From the NCBI GenBank assembly GCA_033030425.1, contig JAUFSD010000020.1:868001-932000 (forward strand): a stretch of DNA of 64,000 nt. Direction: 5' to 3'. This stretch comes from Verpa conica (Eukaryota; Ascomycota; Pezizomycetes; Pezizales; Morchellaceae). The notes beneath the pieces are model-generated. The model made no database searches, had not been told where the DNA came from, and saw only the letters and a program-made list of their open reading frames with translations. Both the position numbers and the translations under genes were made by a program. Positions 45,878 to 56,553 of the stretch are shown piece by piece (position 1 is the stretch's first letter; each line of letters begins with the position of its first letter).

Positions 45878-46152
45878 CGTATGTATTTTTATTTTCTAGC
45901 GGGTGAAGGTATTTGCTCAAGCTTGTACAAAATATTCCGCTACAACGCAGAGTTTGGCAGGCTGGAAGTAAATAATCTATACGAATTTTTAAACGTAACA
46001 GGGTGAGTCTTACCGATGGCAAAAAAAAAAAGGCGAGCGTGTTGGAAGAGGCGTCGAGAATTAACAGACTGAAATTATAGCGACTAATGAGTATGATGTT
46101 TCAAAGTTTTGCGAGAGGAAGTGTAGGATTGTAATGTTGGTGAAACAATTCT

Positions 46153-46222
46153 CTTCAAGCAGTGATTCGAACCTGAGAACACGATATCTCAGACACGAGC
46201 CGGCTACTAGGTTACTAGAACA
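46153..46222 (-). ncRNA. tRNA-like unit with clear A and B boxes (SINE or tRNA pseudogene)
   Basis: The minus strand reads GTAACCTAGTAGCCGGCTCG (A box TAACCTAGTAGCCGG) and, about 30 bp on, CAGGTTCGAATCACTGC (B box GGTTCGAATC). The spacing fits a tRNA gene, but the stem flanking the T loop does not pair well and no T run follows closely. A tRNA-derived SINE head or a tRNA pseudogene is the best reading. Confidence 0.45.
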
Positions 46223-49200
46223 AGAGATTATCCGGTGCCGGGATGTATGTAAGCCGTAAAATACACATAACCCATTAGAGACGCCAACTGTTACTAAATC
46301 TATACCCCAACCTCAATAGCAACGAGTGTAATAGTTAAATACTTAGTATGAGCCCTATTGTAGGTGGACGATATACATTATAGGATATTGTACATTCAAT
46401 AGACAATCAGGAACAGGCAAATATGTCACATCGCCGGGAATGGTTTAGGAATGGTGTATTTGAGCAGCGCCGGTAGACTGATATATCAACGCGCTCAAGT
46501 ATTAAAGCCACAACTTCTATCCTACCCGTATATACAGATTATCCCAACCATCTATTCCTTGCATTATTCACCAGCATTACATTAGTCACTATATTTCGCA
46601 TACATTTTACTTTACATCTTCTTGAATGTTGTACACCTCTTAAGCTCCTGAGGTGTTATGAAATTAGTTGGGTGGGTCACACAGGGTCACTCGTAGGATA
46701 GACTAACCCTATAATATATTACCTTCCAAACAATCATGTTCTAACTACAGGCTTACGTATCATTGTTTCTCTTTCTATTATTATTCGTTGAAACAATATA
46801 CAGTTTACATTCTATCATTATACTCATTAATAATTTACTATTAACTTACCCGAGAACCGTCCGCCGCAATGATTTAGGGGACCCGACTAGACCACATTCT
46901 CAGAATAATATGCTTTTCTTTTTTCTGGCAGGCTTTGCGACCTGCTCCGGTGTTTAAAGAATCACTTAAGTAGCTACCCTATTCTCTCGTGTAGAAAGAG
47001 CTTTTTAGCCTATCGGTTAGATGGAGTATCAGACCCTGTACACCTCCCAAACACCGTGCTACTTCAAACCTGTATAATCCGAGGATGTGCTAGACGGATA
47101 GCATTCGTCTTGGAATACTTAAATAGGCGGTAGACACATGTTTGGGTGAGAAAAGGCGATCATAGTCATGATTACAGCGCTTCCGCAACCAGAATATAGA
47201 GAAACCTCTAGATAATATTGTGCTTATACACATCTAATATAGCCATGGAAGCTACTCACTACATTGCATACAATATAGTGATTTTGATTGCTTATTTCCC
47301 GTTGCCACAATAGTTATTATATGAGTGAAGAGTAATTTAGAAAGTGGCGGATACATCTTGTATCATCAGGTGGCTTTTTATGATGACGTAAGCTGTGACA
47401 TGAGCAGGGTTAGGGAGATGAGTGCGACGCACAGAGGATTTGAGAGGATGTGGGTCCCCATCTCCCTATGCTGTCGAACTAGAACAATGATAGTGACTGT
47501 TCTCACTGGTTATGTAAGGTAACGTTCGATGAACTGTATACTGACGGATTCCTGACTTAGCACTAGGATAAGTTACCGACTGAAAGGCTCTCCTAGTATG
47601 AAGGAGACCCGGTAACATGATTTGAGCGGTTCTTATTAGTCTCCAGACCGCTACAGAAATAAATCAAGTAACCTTCCAACTGTTTACACAATGTGGCAAC
47701 CGCTTATTCCAACATAAGGGACCCAATAATTATCACATAAATGGGCCGCACACACGGAGACAATCAATTGATATATAAAAAAGACGCTTGATATTCGTAT
47801 ACCGAAAAAACAGACCCTAACTCTGGTTTACAGGATCCTCAAGCATTATACACGAGCACAAGAGGCTGGTCTTGACTCCAATCTTAATAGCTATCCGATT
47901 ACAAAGTAGACACTGTACTGGAAACCCCAATAAAGGGGTTAATCGTTTATTAGGTATATATTTTTTCCCTAAGGCTCACGCCGGTCTCTTTTGATGTAGG
48001 AGGGTCAGCACCCAGGAACAAATATAGAGTGGGGATGAGAACACTCCCCTAAACCCATGAGTAACTCTCGTCTGCACTATTTTACCACAACAGGCTCTGC
48101 GCACATATCGAGTGAGATACTTTAACGTAGAACACACATCTTGAATACTTTCTGAACTCGCTACCAGCCCAACATGTAAATAGGTCCACCAACAAGACTG
48201 CATCACGAGGTATCACTCGCCTCGGTTAGAGAAACACGGAACATGCGATATTACTCGTCTTTCAAACAACCTGTTTCAGAGTAAAGGTCTGTTCCAAACC
48301 ATTGAAAAGCGCTGCTTATTGGCACAACAAGAAACAGGATCATACGCGACAGTATATCTCATCCGCCAAAGTATTTATGTCAGGGAGTTCGGTATATACA
48401 GCGTCGACCGGTAATTATATGTCCGGCTTTTAAGGGTCAAGGACAATCACTCTCCCCCTGTGTGGCGAGCAGGGTGTAGATACGTAATGAATGATAGAAA
48501 GCTGGATCATGGTTGGAGATATGGAACCCCCGTCCGCTATACGAGAGTACCCGCCAAACAAGGGGGTGAAGGACTGTACACCCTCAAGTAATAACGAAAC
48601 CTTACTCACACAAAAAGCTCCAGGCCCCGAAAAGCACCTCCCTAGCCTAGAAATCCCAGTCTCCTACGCAATATACCTGTTTTGTGAATTGATAAACTGA
48701 AACCGTAATCCCACACCACGTGGGGAATGATGAAATATACAGCAAGTTACAGCATAAAATCAAACTATGTATTTATGTAGTTCGGGGGTATTCAACACAT
48801 AGCGGAAGCGGTTTAGCATAGAAATAGCCTCCAACTTGTTTAGTGTGCTGGGAAATGTAGGGGGGGCAGATCATCGGGAAAGTCCATGACCTCCGCTATC
48901 TCTCTCAGTAAATTCATTCTAGCCCCCGGGGGGCCGTGGAATATCCAAAGTGTCTACGCACTAAGTGCGGACAAGTTTCTTTCCTAGCGCATGGAGATAA
49001 TTCGTATACTGGATGAGCTGGAGTATGATTTGACTAAAAAATTTTATGGTTTAGAATGGTATTTTTACTCGGCTTGATTTTAGTTTAAGGCCAATAGTTG
49101 GAGATACAACAATTTAGAAACCTTATGATAGATATTGGAGGTGGTGCGTGTTTATCTGGCAAGTGTAAATGCTATATCGTGTTTTTCATCCTCCTCGGAA

Positions 49201-49841
49201 GTGACGACGATGTTTTTATATATTCTACTATGGGTCCGGGTTAGTATGACTAACTGATGTACCAACTCCACACTCATTGAACTAAAGTTTCAACTGGGCA
49301 TTGTAACTCGCAACGTTTGCAGTCGGGCAGCCCGTTCGAAAAATAAATTCAAGATGGACTAGAGTACAAGCACGAAGGACCACGAACTATAGTCTGGCTT
49401 GCAGGGCCCCGCTATCTGTCGGATACGTAGAGAACTATAGATCGAGGGGCGTTGAATACTCTGGATTAATAGAACTGAACGTTACCCCTGCTCCTCAATT
49501 CTTCATGATAGGACCAATTTTCGGGAGCGGATAATGATATCTACTAAGGCAAAAATATACGGCTGTGGTTGTGGAACTAAGAAATCACTTCAAGCGGCAA
49601 TATAAATAGATCTACTGAACTTTACATCGACCTTGATATTTCATATTAGGCAGTTAACGTTACAAGAACCAAACTACACAGCTAACTTGTAACCCTAAGG
49701 CTCCTTACAAGAACTAGCGACACAAAAGAAACCCGCGAGAGGCACCACCTAACATTTACCTATATTTAAGTGGATCTACACAAACATATTAAAAAGATTC
49801 AGTGAATGTGACATGGAAATACCTACCAACTAGGAGAATTT

Positions 49842-50290
49842 CTAAAAGCTTTTTCTTATCTGTGGTAGAGAGACCTTTCCAGGGTCCGCGTGTGGACCAG
49901 AGCTGTTGGCAAATAGCTCTCTGGTGCTCGTGAATAATGGCGTATTGGATGTATACGAGAGCCCGGCGGTGAGTGAGAGGATACCGTCCACAATCGCAGT
50001 GCAGAGTAGGTTGAAAAAATCAACAGTTGACGCATTGCCCTGCAACTGCAATGCCCTTCGCGAGCTTGTGGTCGAACCGGACAATCCCTACGGTAGATTA
50101 AACGGACCTCTCGTATTCCGGAGTAAGCAGGATCGTTAGCGACACTATGTATTCTATGAGACTTCCCGAGACGTCAACCGCTTGGGCACCGAAAGGCTTT
50201 GTTACATTTCCGGGGAAGACCTCCGTCACGGTGTAAGCCAATTTGAGACCTGTGCGCGTGGAGCAACAACAGGTAGATATATCAGAATAC
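49842..50290 (-). pseudogene. Decayed orphan coding region next to a MITE
   Basis: The minus strand gives RTGLKLAYTVTEVFPGNVTK, PFGAQAVDVSGSLIEYIVSL and TILLTPEYERSV before a stop at 50098. A second frame then gives LQLQGNASTVDFFNLLCTAI and VDGILSLTAGLSYTSNTPLF to a stop at 49842. The two look like parts of one membrane-associated protein joined across a frame shift. The MITE at 50295-50599 cuts its upstream side. No family recognised. Confidence 0.35.
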
Positions 50291-50294
50291 GACC

Positions 50295-50599
50295 CAGTGT
50301 TCCTAACTGCCCAGGGCCCTACAGACATTTGCCAAGGGAATCTTTGTGTTGTTCGGGGAAACAAAACGTAGTATTTGCTGCCAATCCCAGCCTGAGTAGG
50401 AGCAGGTAGTGCCTGATATCCGGTTTGGGTGAAAGAAAGCCGTTGCCCTGAGAGCTTGGGGCCCTGTATGGCCCTATGCGGTCCATAGTCCTCGTTCCTT
50501 ACAGCCAGGACGGCCCCGAAGAGACTCTTGGATGGGCCATAGAGTCAGGGCGTCCGGTCCTGGCCTTAGGACGGATGGACTGCCCCGTTGCAAACACTG
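50295..50599. mobile_element. hAT-like MITE, CAGTG-end family, copy 5 (short)
   Basis: A 305-bp element with ends CAGTGTTCCTAACTGCCCAG and CCCCGTTGCAAACACTG. It is internally deleted relative to the 400-bp copies. The flanks ATACGACC and CCTACGGC are similar but do not form an exact 8-bp duplication. Confidence 0.75.
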
Positions 50600-50785
50600 C
50601 CTACGGCTACGTCTATGATTTAAGATTAGCCTCGGTGATCTTGGGCATCCGATAGGGAATGTTGGGTTCAAGAATAAAGATATATGCAATGGTAGAAAGA
50701 AGGTGGTTTCAGGGGTTAGTTACCTGCTACATCTGCGAATTGGTGTATAACGTCGAATGTATGTAGTCGGTGGTCTGTCCGGTCC

Positions 50786-51232
50786 CTACTGACCTAGGCG
50801 CCCTGAATGGGGCCCCATAGACCGTTGCAAACTCCGGTAAGGGAAGCTATACCTATAGCTGTTGTAAGGGATTCCGGTATGTTTTTCGTTACTGGAGGGG
50901 TAGTGTAAGACGGAAAGGTGAGAGACGAGAGGATGTTGAACCGTGTTCAAGTACGATGAATAAGGAGGTATCGTTGTGCAACAGTGGCTCCGAAGGCTAA
51001 GATGATATCTTATTCGAGTAGAAGATGAGGCAGCGGGGGATTGTTGGAATGAATATAGCGTGAGTCGAAGAGAAGAGTACTCCGGTGCCCGGATTTCTAT
51101 ATCGACAGGAAACGCATTGAAACGTGCGCTGTAGATATTCCAGAATTTGACACTATGTTTCCACCTCAGTCCAACGTAATGTCGCATCAACCTCCTCGTC
51201 ACGTGAGTGTTTTGTACTATCAACGTCATGGA
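50786..51232 (-). pseudogene. Decayed member of a local MTL..RRL..KFWNIYS family, copy 1
   Basis: The minus strand starts MTLIVQNTHVTRRLMRHYVG and LRWKHSVKFWNIYSARFNAF. Shifted frames then give DSRYIHSNNPPLPHLLLE, IILAFGATV and NIPESLTTAIGIAS, which match the copy at 52109-52492. The same N-terminal block occurs at about 53110-53000 and 56130-56030. Frame shifts show decay. Unknown function. Confidence 0.5.
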
Positions 51233-51304
51233 TTCGTACTCGCTGTGTCATGATCTCTCACCCGTTACGTCATGATTTCTCACTCGGTGTCAATACAGAT
51301 TCTC

Positions 51305-51522
51305 TGTTGTAGATCCTTCCTAATAAGGATAGCTGATAGGCGGTTTTATATATGAGTCACGTGGTTTTTCCTATTTGCTAGGTTTGAGGATCCAGGTAAA
51401 AGGCATACCATATGAGGGTTTAGGGTTTTCTCTGGATCCTCAAACCTAGCAAATAGGAAAAACCACGTGACTCATATGTAAAACCGCCTATCAGCTATCC
51501 TTATTAGGAAGCATCTACAACA
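51305..51522. repeat. Long near-perfect palindrome, 91-bp arms
   Basis: The left arm 51305-51395 (TGTTGTAGATCCTTCCTAAT through TTTGAGGATCCAG) is the inverse of the right arm 51432-51522 with about two mismatches; the loop is 36 bp. The arms contain TGAGTCACGTGG. The same GTCACGTG...TTTGAGGATCCAGG core occurs once in repeats R2a and R2b. It may be a foldback element or an inverted duplication of an R2 end. Confidence 0.92.
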
Positions 51523-52108
51523 TTCTCTATAAGTATATCGCTACCGGAATAGTTATAGCATGTATACAAGATAAGTATACTACATTTAGTTCACATTGGA
51601 CTTATATTCATAATTATAGGAAGGCTTGAGAAGGATCTTTGTTGGGTTTGGGGTATCGCAGAACTGGCTTAGAAATATTTACAAAGCCATTGGAGGCCTT
51701 CTACCTCTATCTCTGCTGGCCAGCGAATCTACCGATGGTATTCTGTTCATCCACTCTAAAATTAATAATCCTCCCCTAATCCCTTGGGGTCTTGCAAGGA
51801 TTTGTCTTTCTGTGTATCGGTCCTAAAGCCATCCTACGCAACCGCTGATGTAACTTCACACCCTCACAAAGCAGAACTTTATACTATTCATTCAAAAGTA
51901 TCTCCGCTGAGGATACAAGGGGCAATCCAGGCAATATTTTATCAAGAAATAACAATGAAATAAAATTAAATTACAATTCAAGCCACATAACTATAAAAAA
52001 GCGTCAGAGATAACTCTATGTATTACACAATTGAGTAAGTTATTCAAAAACCATCTCATTTCACATTGGTAAGACCCCTTACAAGATTTTTACTAGAAAG
52101 ATATCGTT
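51523..52108. other. Intergenic segment
   Basis: No gene. GGCTTGAGAAGGATC...GGGGTATCGCAGAACTGGCTTAG at about 51625-51672 recurs at about 56250-56315, so it belongs to the same duplicated block as the family copies around it. Confidence 0.4.
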
Positions 52109-52492
52109 CTACAATTCAAAAAGAGCAGAATACCACATAACTAGCGGTTTTACCCCTGTATGGACAAGGTTAACTATGTCCATGACAGTGTTGCATGATT
52201 CCGGTATGATTTCCGGTACTGGAGGCGGGAGTGGTTGTGGAATAGGAAGATAGGAGGAAAGGTATATGGAAACGAGTCTAGACATGAGGAGGTACCAGAT
52301 TGGAGTAGTGGCTCCGAACACTAAGTCGATATTCAGATGGAAATGAGATGGCGGGCAATTCCGGAAATAAATATCACGTGAATCGAGGAGAAGATGAGGA
52401 ATTAAAGAGCCCCGGTGCCCCGGACCTCCACACAAACAGGAAATGAGCTGGAATCTAGCCACAAAGAATAAAGCTATAGAGAATGAATACAT
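52109..52492 (-). pseudogene. Decayed member of the same local family, copy 2
   Basis: An open minus frame of 127 codons: HLLLDSRDIYFRNCPPSHFH, LNIDLVFGATTPIWYLLMSR, then SSYLPIPQPLPPPVPEIIPE and SCNTVMDIV. It aligns with the shifted frames of the copy at 50786-51232. The upstream MTL..RRL block is replaced, so it is probably a partial copy. A single intact protein cannot be reconstructed with confidence. Confidence 0.4.
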
Positions 52493-53280
52493 GTCCTCCC
52501 ACCAACGTAACTAGCGTGTCACGAGACCCCAGTCATAGGTTGAGTATTCAATACCGAGCATCCTTCATCCAGGAATTCGAGCCCGAACTAGACTGGTGGG
52601 CTCAAGTTTATTGGATTAGACACTATTCAAGCATTAGCAACAACCATACTCCATCTCGGTTGTTTGGAGTTGCTAAAGGCTCAATGAAAAATATGGTGAT
52701 TGCCATCATACATTATGGTTCGACCACAAGATATCACTCGGATATTTTTCACATGCTCGTGTTGTAACATATAGAGGGCGAGAGTATATTAAAGGCTTAG
52801 GGAGACTCCCATGGCCCCTATATATAAGCTCCTGCATCATAGCCCTAAGAAACCTACTTGTACACCGCACTATACCTATCCGATACACATAATACAACAG
52901 CTAGGATAAGCGATAAATTAAATACACGGCGGATTCCCAACATTTTACATAACTACATGTAGGTGCATATCCGCAAGCAAAAATCCCATCATTTACTATA
53001 CCTTTTATCTCAAGATATATTCTAGAATTTAAAACTCTACTTCCACCTCCGTCCAACGCCAAGCGACAATCAATCTTCTCACTACGTGTGGATCCTGCAA
53101 CACCAACGTCATGAATTCGTACATGATGTAAAATAACAGAGTCTAAAATATAATACAAGAAACTAATAGGGTTAGAAAGCATTGATCTTTAATAAATTTA
53201 TAAATGACACGATACTAATTAAAAAAACAACAAATGTACAGAAGAATGTGATCCAGGAGAAGTTTCTCCTCCGTTTCCAT
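52493..53280. other. Spacer with a fragment of the MTL..RRL block
   Basis: At about 53000-53115 the minus strand reads MTLVLQDPHVVRRLIVA, then a stop and LEYIL. This matches the start of the 50.8-kb and 56-kb copies. A TATCACTCGG motif is at about 52732-52741. Otherwise short frames only. Confidence 0.4.
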
Positions 53281-53284
53281 ACTC

Positions 53285-53715
53285 TAATTACAATATATTA
53301 TTGCGGTAATTACTCAGATCTCCCATTGGAGAGTTGGGATTGGAATACAATGTGCGGCTGAACCACTCCCCCCTAGCCAGGTTAACCCCCCTCATGAGTT
53401 GTTGAGCGATTTTAGCAGGGGAGAAGCGGTACGAAGAATTAGTTACTTTACAACAGCAAAAGCAGTTAGAGTAGCACTGTCACTGGAATGTGCTTCTACT
53501 CGCGAAATTAAAGAGATCCCTTCCCCTGCCGCCCTACACAAACTGACACCATCTTAAGCGAGATCGCAAGGTGGCGTTTCAGATGCCGCGTATCCCCCGC
53601 TCAAGCAGGGCTGACTAGGCCCCATTTGGCATTCTGTGGCTTCGGCCTTGGCATTAGTGGTCGTTTCGTTCAGGGTTTTCCCTTCTGTCCTGGTTTACCG
53701 ACAATGATTGTCACA
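53285..53715. repeat. Duplicated segment R3, copy a
   Basis: Matches about 57150-57530 in the same orientation, best over CACTGGAATGTGCTTCTACT, CGCGAAATTAAAGAGATCCC and GGGCTGACTAGGCCCCATTT. This copy has small indels relative to the other. Confidence 0.8.
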
Positions 53716-54260
53716 ATCTCCCACAGAGCGCTAAGTGAACACCCGCCGAGCCTCATCCAGCGACGTTTTGCGTAGTGAGGCTCCTCAATTCTTTCTTCGA
53801 AGTTCATCCACTGAGGGAGATTTAATAGAGGAATATATAGATATTACCTACCATCGTTTATACTCGGCCGCCCACCCACTGGCATAGGGCCAGCTCCCTT
53901 TTTGCTATAGCCACAGAATTGAGGAGCATTGTGCTAATTCAGTTGAGTATGTAATCACTGGCAAGTACACCAGGGTCGTTATTTTATAAGCGCCCGCGGT
54001 ACCTCCGGAGGTAAGCTAGGTGAGACAATAGATGTTCCATCGAGCTACAGGTTTCTAGTCAATTCTTTACCTCAGCACCAAATAATCTCTACGATAAGTA
54101 ATAATACATTCAGCTAATGATTCTAACAATCAAACACAGTATTATTGGGATATTAGTTGGATATTTTACCCAGCCAGACAAACGGTGGAAGTTCTCCAGG
54201 AACACTAAGCTCATGTTATAATATCCACCGCGTAATGAAAAAAAATCTATTTTCTAAATT
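53716..54260. other. Intergenic segment
   Basis: No gene or element recognised; short frames only. Confidence 0.4.
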
Positions 54261-54805
54261 TTAAACCCAATTGAATTCCTCCTTCTCCCTCAGCTCGTAC
54301 CTCGACCGGTGCCAGCTTGCAAACCGCTTCCCAAATCCTAGGCAAGAGCCCGGCAGAGTATTCTCTACAGTCTCCGCGTTCCCTAATATCGGCAAAAGGC
54401 AACTCAAAATCCTAGCTTCTCTTTCGATATTCTCCCAAGATACCAATAGCTCGGTAACCTTGTCAGGACAGCCCCTTGTGTCGAAGGAGGTACTCCATCC
54501 CATTCCGCCATGTTCCACAGTGCCCCCTAGTGTACCCGGAAATAAGGTGAAGTTGGTTGTGGCTTTTGACGCCAAACTCCTCACGACACACACTCCCCGT
54601 ATAGCTTGTGGAGACTATGTCGTTCGACTCAATGATCGGGGGGGGTTGCAGAATAGATTGAGTTTAGTGGTAGTGGGGTCGAAGTCGGGTATGAGGCATT
54701 GGATCTCCCGGTTGAGGAATCGGAGTTGTTTGATGAAAATGCTATTCTGGAAGGTAGCATTGTTTTTTCTCTGCTTCCTGAGGGATTCCATAGTTCGCTC
54801 TTGAG
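54261..54805 (-). pseudogene. Decayed copy of the 43.8-kb orphan gene
   Basis: The minus strand starts MESLRKQRKNNATFQNSIFI and KQLRFLNREIQCLIPDFD, which match MDPLKKQMLRNAICQNKVVY and onward. Further on, NIEREARI or, in another frame, KEKLGF with stops, and DLGSGLQAGTGRG match the end of the intact protein. Several stops and frame shifts. Confidence 0.7.
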
Positions 54806-54920
54806 GAGATTCAGCGGAATGTGGCGACGGATAGCGGGCATACGGTTTTATGGCGCTACTCAAGCAGATTTATCGGGTTGGGCATTATATCATGCACGGA
54901 TTCTCACACGGCTAAGCTAA

Positions 54921-55140
54921 CATAAATTGAAAAATAAAGTCTTTAGCGGATATAGAATACTAAACAAATATCGCAGATCAATCAAAAAAACAAGATTAAG
55001 CGAAATATAAATGACCAAGCAAAAATAAAATATTATGCAAAAATAAAATATCAATCGAAAATAAAATATCAAGGGGGTATAAAAAATTAAGCAAAAATGA
55101 ATATTGAAAATATATCACCGGTAGGAGTGATATTAACGCA
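54921..55140. repeat. A/T-rich simple-sequence tract
   Basis: AAAATAAAATATCA and AAGCAAAAAT units recur several times between about 54990 and 55100, for example AATAAAATATTATGCAAAAA and AATAAAATATCAATCGAAAA. Low complexity, non-coding. Confidence 0.6.
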
Positions 55141-55199
55141 CAGCTAACTCTGTTTCTGACTCATAGGTCTCCAACTGCTCAGACTCCGCCTCGTAATGA

Positions 55200-56130
55200 A
55201 TGCTCCATAGGACATAGACTATCTGGGCCTAGTACACAACTATGGATTAGCAGATAGCATCCGGCCTGGTGGGGCATATTGTACGTACTTGCTCGGCGGA
55301 GGGTATCGGGTTTCCTGCTGGGAGAACCCTCCAATACAGCGGGATCGCCCTATAAGAATATAAAATTAGAGTAGTGTTATATCCTTATAGGGTGGAAATC
55401 ATTACAGAAAAGGCTCACTACACACAAATCAACTCCTGTCTGTTCGGGAGTGCGTACCCTTACATGGCGACTATTCTTATAATCCGGTCCCTTATAGGGC
55501 GATTGTGCTGTAGTGGGGGATCTTCCATCTCCCCTCGGTCACCATTAACCTCCACCGGAGACAGCACAGCACGAGCTTGGCGGGAATCTCACTTAAGGTC
55601 CCCGCCTCACTCCAACGCAAAGAATTTGAAAAGACCTTCCTTGTAACCCGAGCACCTGCGGTGCATCCAACGCCTATAACCGCAATAACCCTTCTGCCCC
55701 AAGCTATACCATCTAACACCACTAGGCCAACAGCCTCAGTGCTGTCCCCCGTTGCTGTAAGTATCTTGCCTCCAAGCCCAAAGTCGGATTTCTCCCAGTC
55801 AAAGAGGGTTATATACTAGAGGTAAACTCCAAGAACAAGACCCACAATGACTAGGATTCCGACAATTAATGCCCCACAAGATTCTTTCGTAGCTGCAAAT
55901 AGCCACACGACCCAACATCACAAGGCGTTTAGAGTACTCAGCCTTTGGTCTACTACATTAGTATTTCTACCAAGGATTTCAACCATATAGTCAAAGAAGT
56001 CGGTCGTGGCTTCTACCTGGAGCTTCAGCCAACTGTAGATATTCCAGAGCTTAATACTCTATCTCCACTTCAGGTCAACGTAGAGCAACAGCAATCTCCT
56101 CATCACATGAGGATTCTCTAATATCAACGT
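55200..56130 (-). pseudogene. Decayed copy of the 45-kb membrane gene, with MITE insertion
   Basis: The minus strand opens MTLILENPHVMRRLLLLYVD, LKWR, stop, SIKLWNIYSWLKLQ, then EATTDFFDYMVEILGRNTNV and VDQRLSTLNAL. It continues VVWLFAATKESCGALIVGIL, VIVGLVLGVYL and, after a stop, WEKSDFGLGGKILTATGD. The last conserved part is EAVGLVVLDGIAWG, CTAGARVTRKVFSNSLRWSE and LVLCCLRWRLMVTEGRWKIP to HY. At that point the 174-bp MITE (55337-55510) enters, and beyond it WRVLPAGNP continues in phase. One stop is TAG in place of the Gln codon of VYLQY. It is clearly related to 44958-45877 but has a different N-terminal part, so either family could be chimeric. Confidence 0.75.
55337..55510. mobile_element. 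Tc1/mariner-type MITE, 174 bp, copy 2
   Basis: Ends CAGCGGGATCGCCCTATAAG and, inverted, CAGCACAATCGCCCTATAAG, flanked by TA on both sides (55335-55336 and 55511-55512). It splits the HY-WRV residues of the membrane pseudogene around it without changing phase once it and one TA are discounted. Confidence 0.88.
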
Positions 56131-56323
56131 CATGATCCCTCACTCGACGTCAATATGGATTCTCAGCTGGGATATCGGTGCTGAGTTTGTTATGGGGTGT
56201 GTGCGGGGTTTGTACTGCCGGGTAATATTGGGGTTGTTTTATTAACCCTATGGAGGGCTTGAGAAGGGGTATCGCATGGTTCGAGGTATTGTGGAATTGG
56301 CTTAGGGGTATATACAAAGAATA
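56131..56323. other. Duplicated non-coding block
   Basis: GGCTTGAGAAGG...GGGGTATCGCATGG and TGGAATTGGCTTAGGGGTAT match the region near 51625-51690. No gene. Confidence 0.4.
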
Positions 56324-56551
56324 GTGCTCGTCATGGGGGGCCGGTCCCCCAAACTAACCGGGGAACCCCGACAAGAAACCGCTCCATTTCCCGGCTAGGG
56401 CGGGTTTGCCCTTTAAAAAAAACCCCATCAACCGAAAATTAACCTAATTAACTGCAGTGGCCCTAGTGGGGCCCCGCAGGTTATCCCCCTGTTGGAGCGG
56501 CTCCTTCAACAAAAATCAGACCCCGAACTCGAATCACCCCATGACGAACAC
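56324..56551. mobile_element. Tc1/mariner-type MITE, GTGYTCGTCATGGGG ends
   Basis: A 228-bp element with left end GTGCTCGTCATGGGG and right end CCCCATGACGAACAC, flanked by TA on both sides (56322-56323 and 56552-56553). The interior holds short G/C-rich palindromes such as GGCCGGTCC and CCTAGTGGGGCCCC. Only one copy is in the window, and it has no coding capacity. Confidence 0.8.
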
Positions 56552-56553
56552 TA

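Larger units (their letters stand above)
45878..50294. other. Gene-poor stretch
   Basis: No confident gene. It contains the tRNA-like unit at about 46153-46222 and a GAGGTATCACTCGCCTCGG motif at about 48208-48226. Minus-strand coding-like sequence at 49842-50290 is described separately. The rest is A/T-leaning with short frames. Confidence 0.4.

Noticed and set aside
50786..51229. A 147-codon minus frame taken as a single intact protein
   Set aside because: Only its first about 50 residues belong to the family; the rest is out of frame relative to the 52.1-kb paralogue, so I treat it as a pseudogene.
54271..54804. A 177-codon plus-strand frame
   Set aside because: It lies antisense to the decayed copy of the 43.8-kb gene, whose minus-strand protein similarity is clear; the plus frame is an accident.
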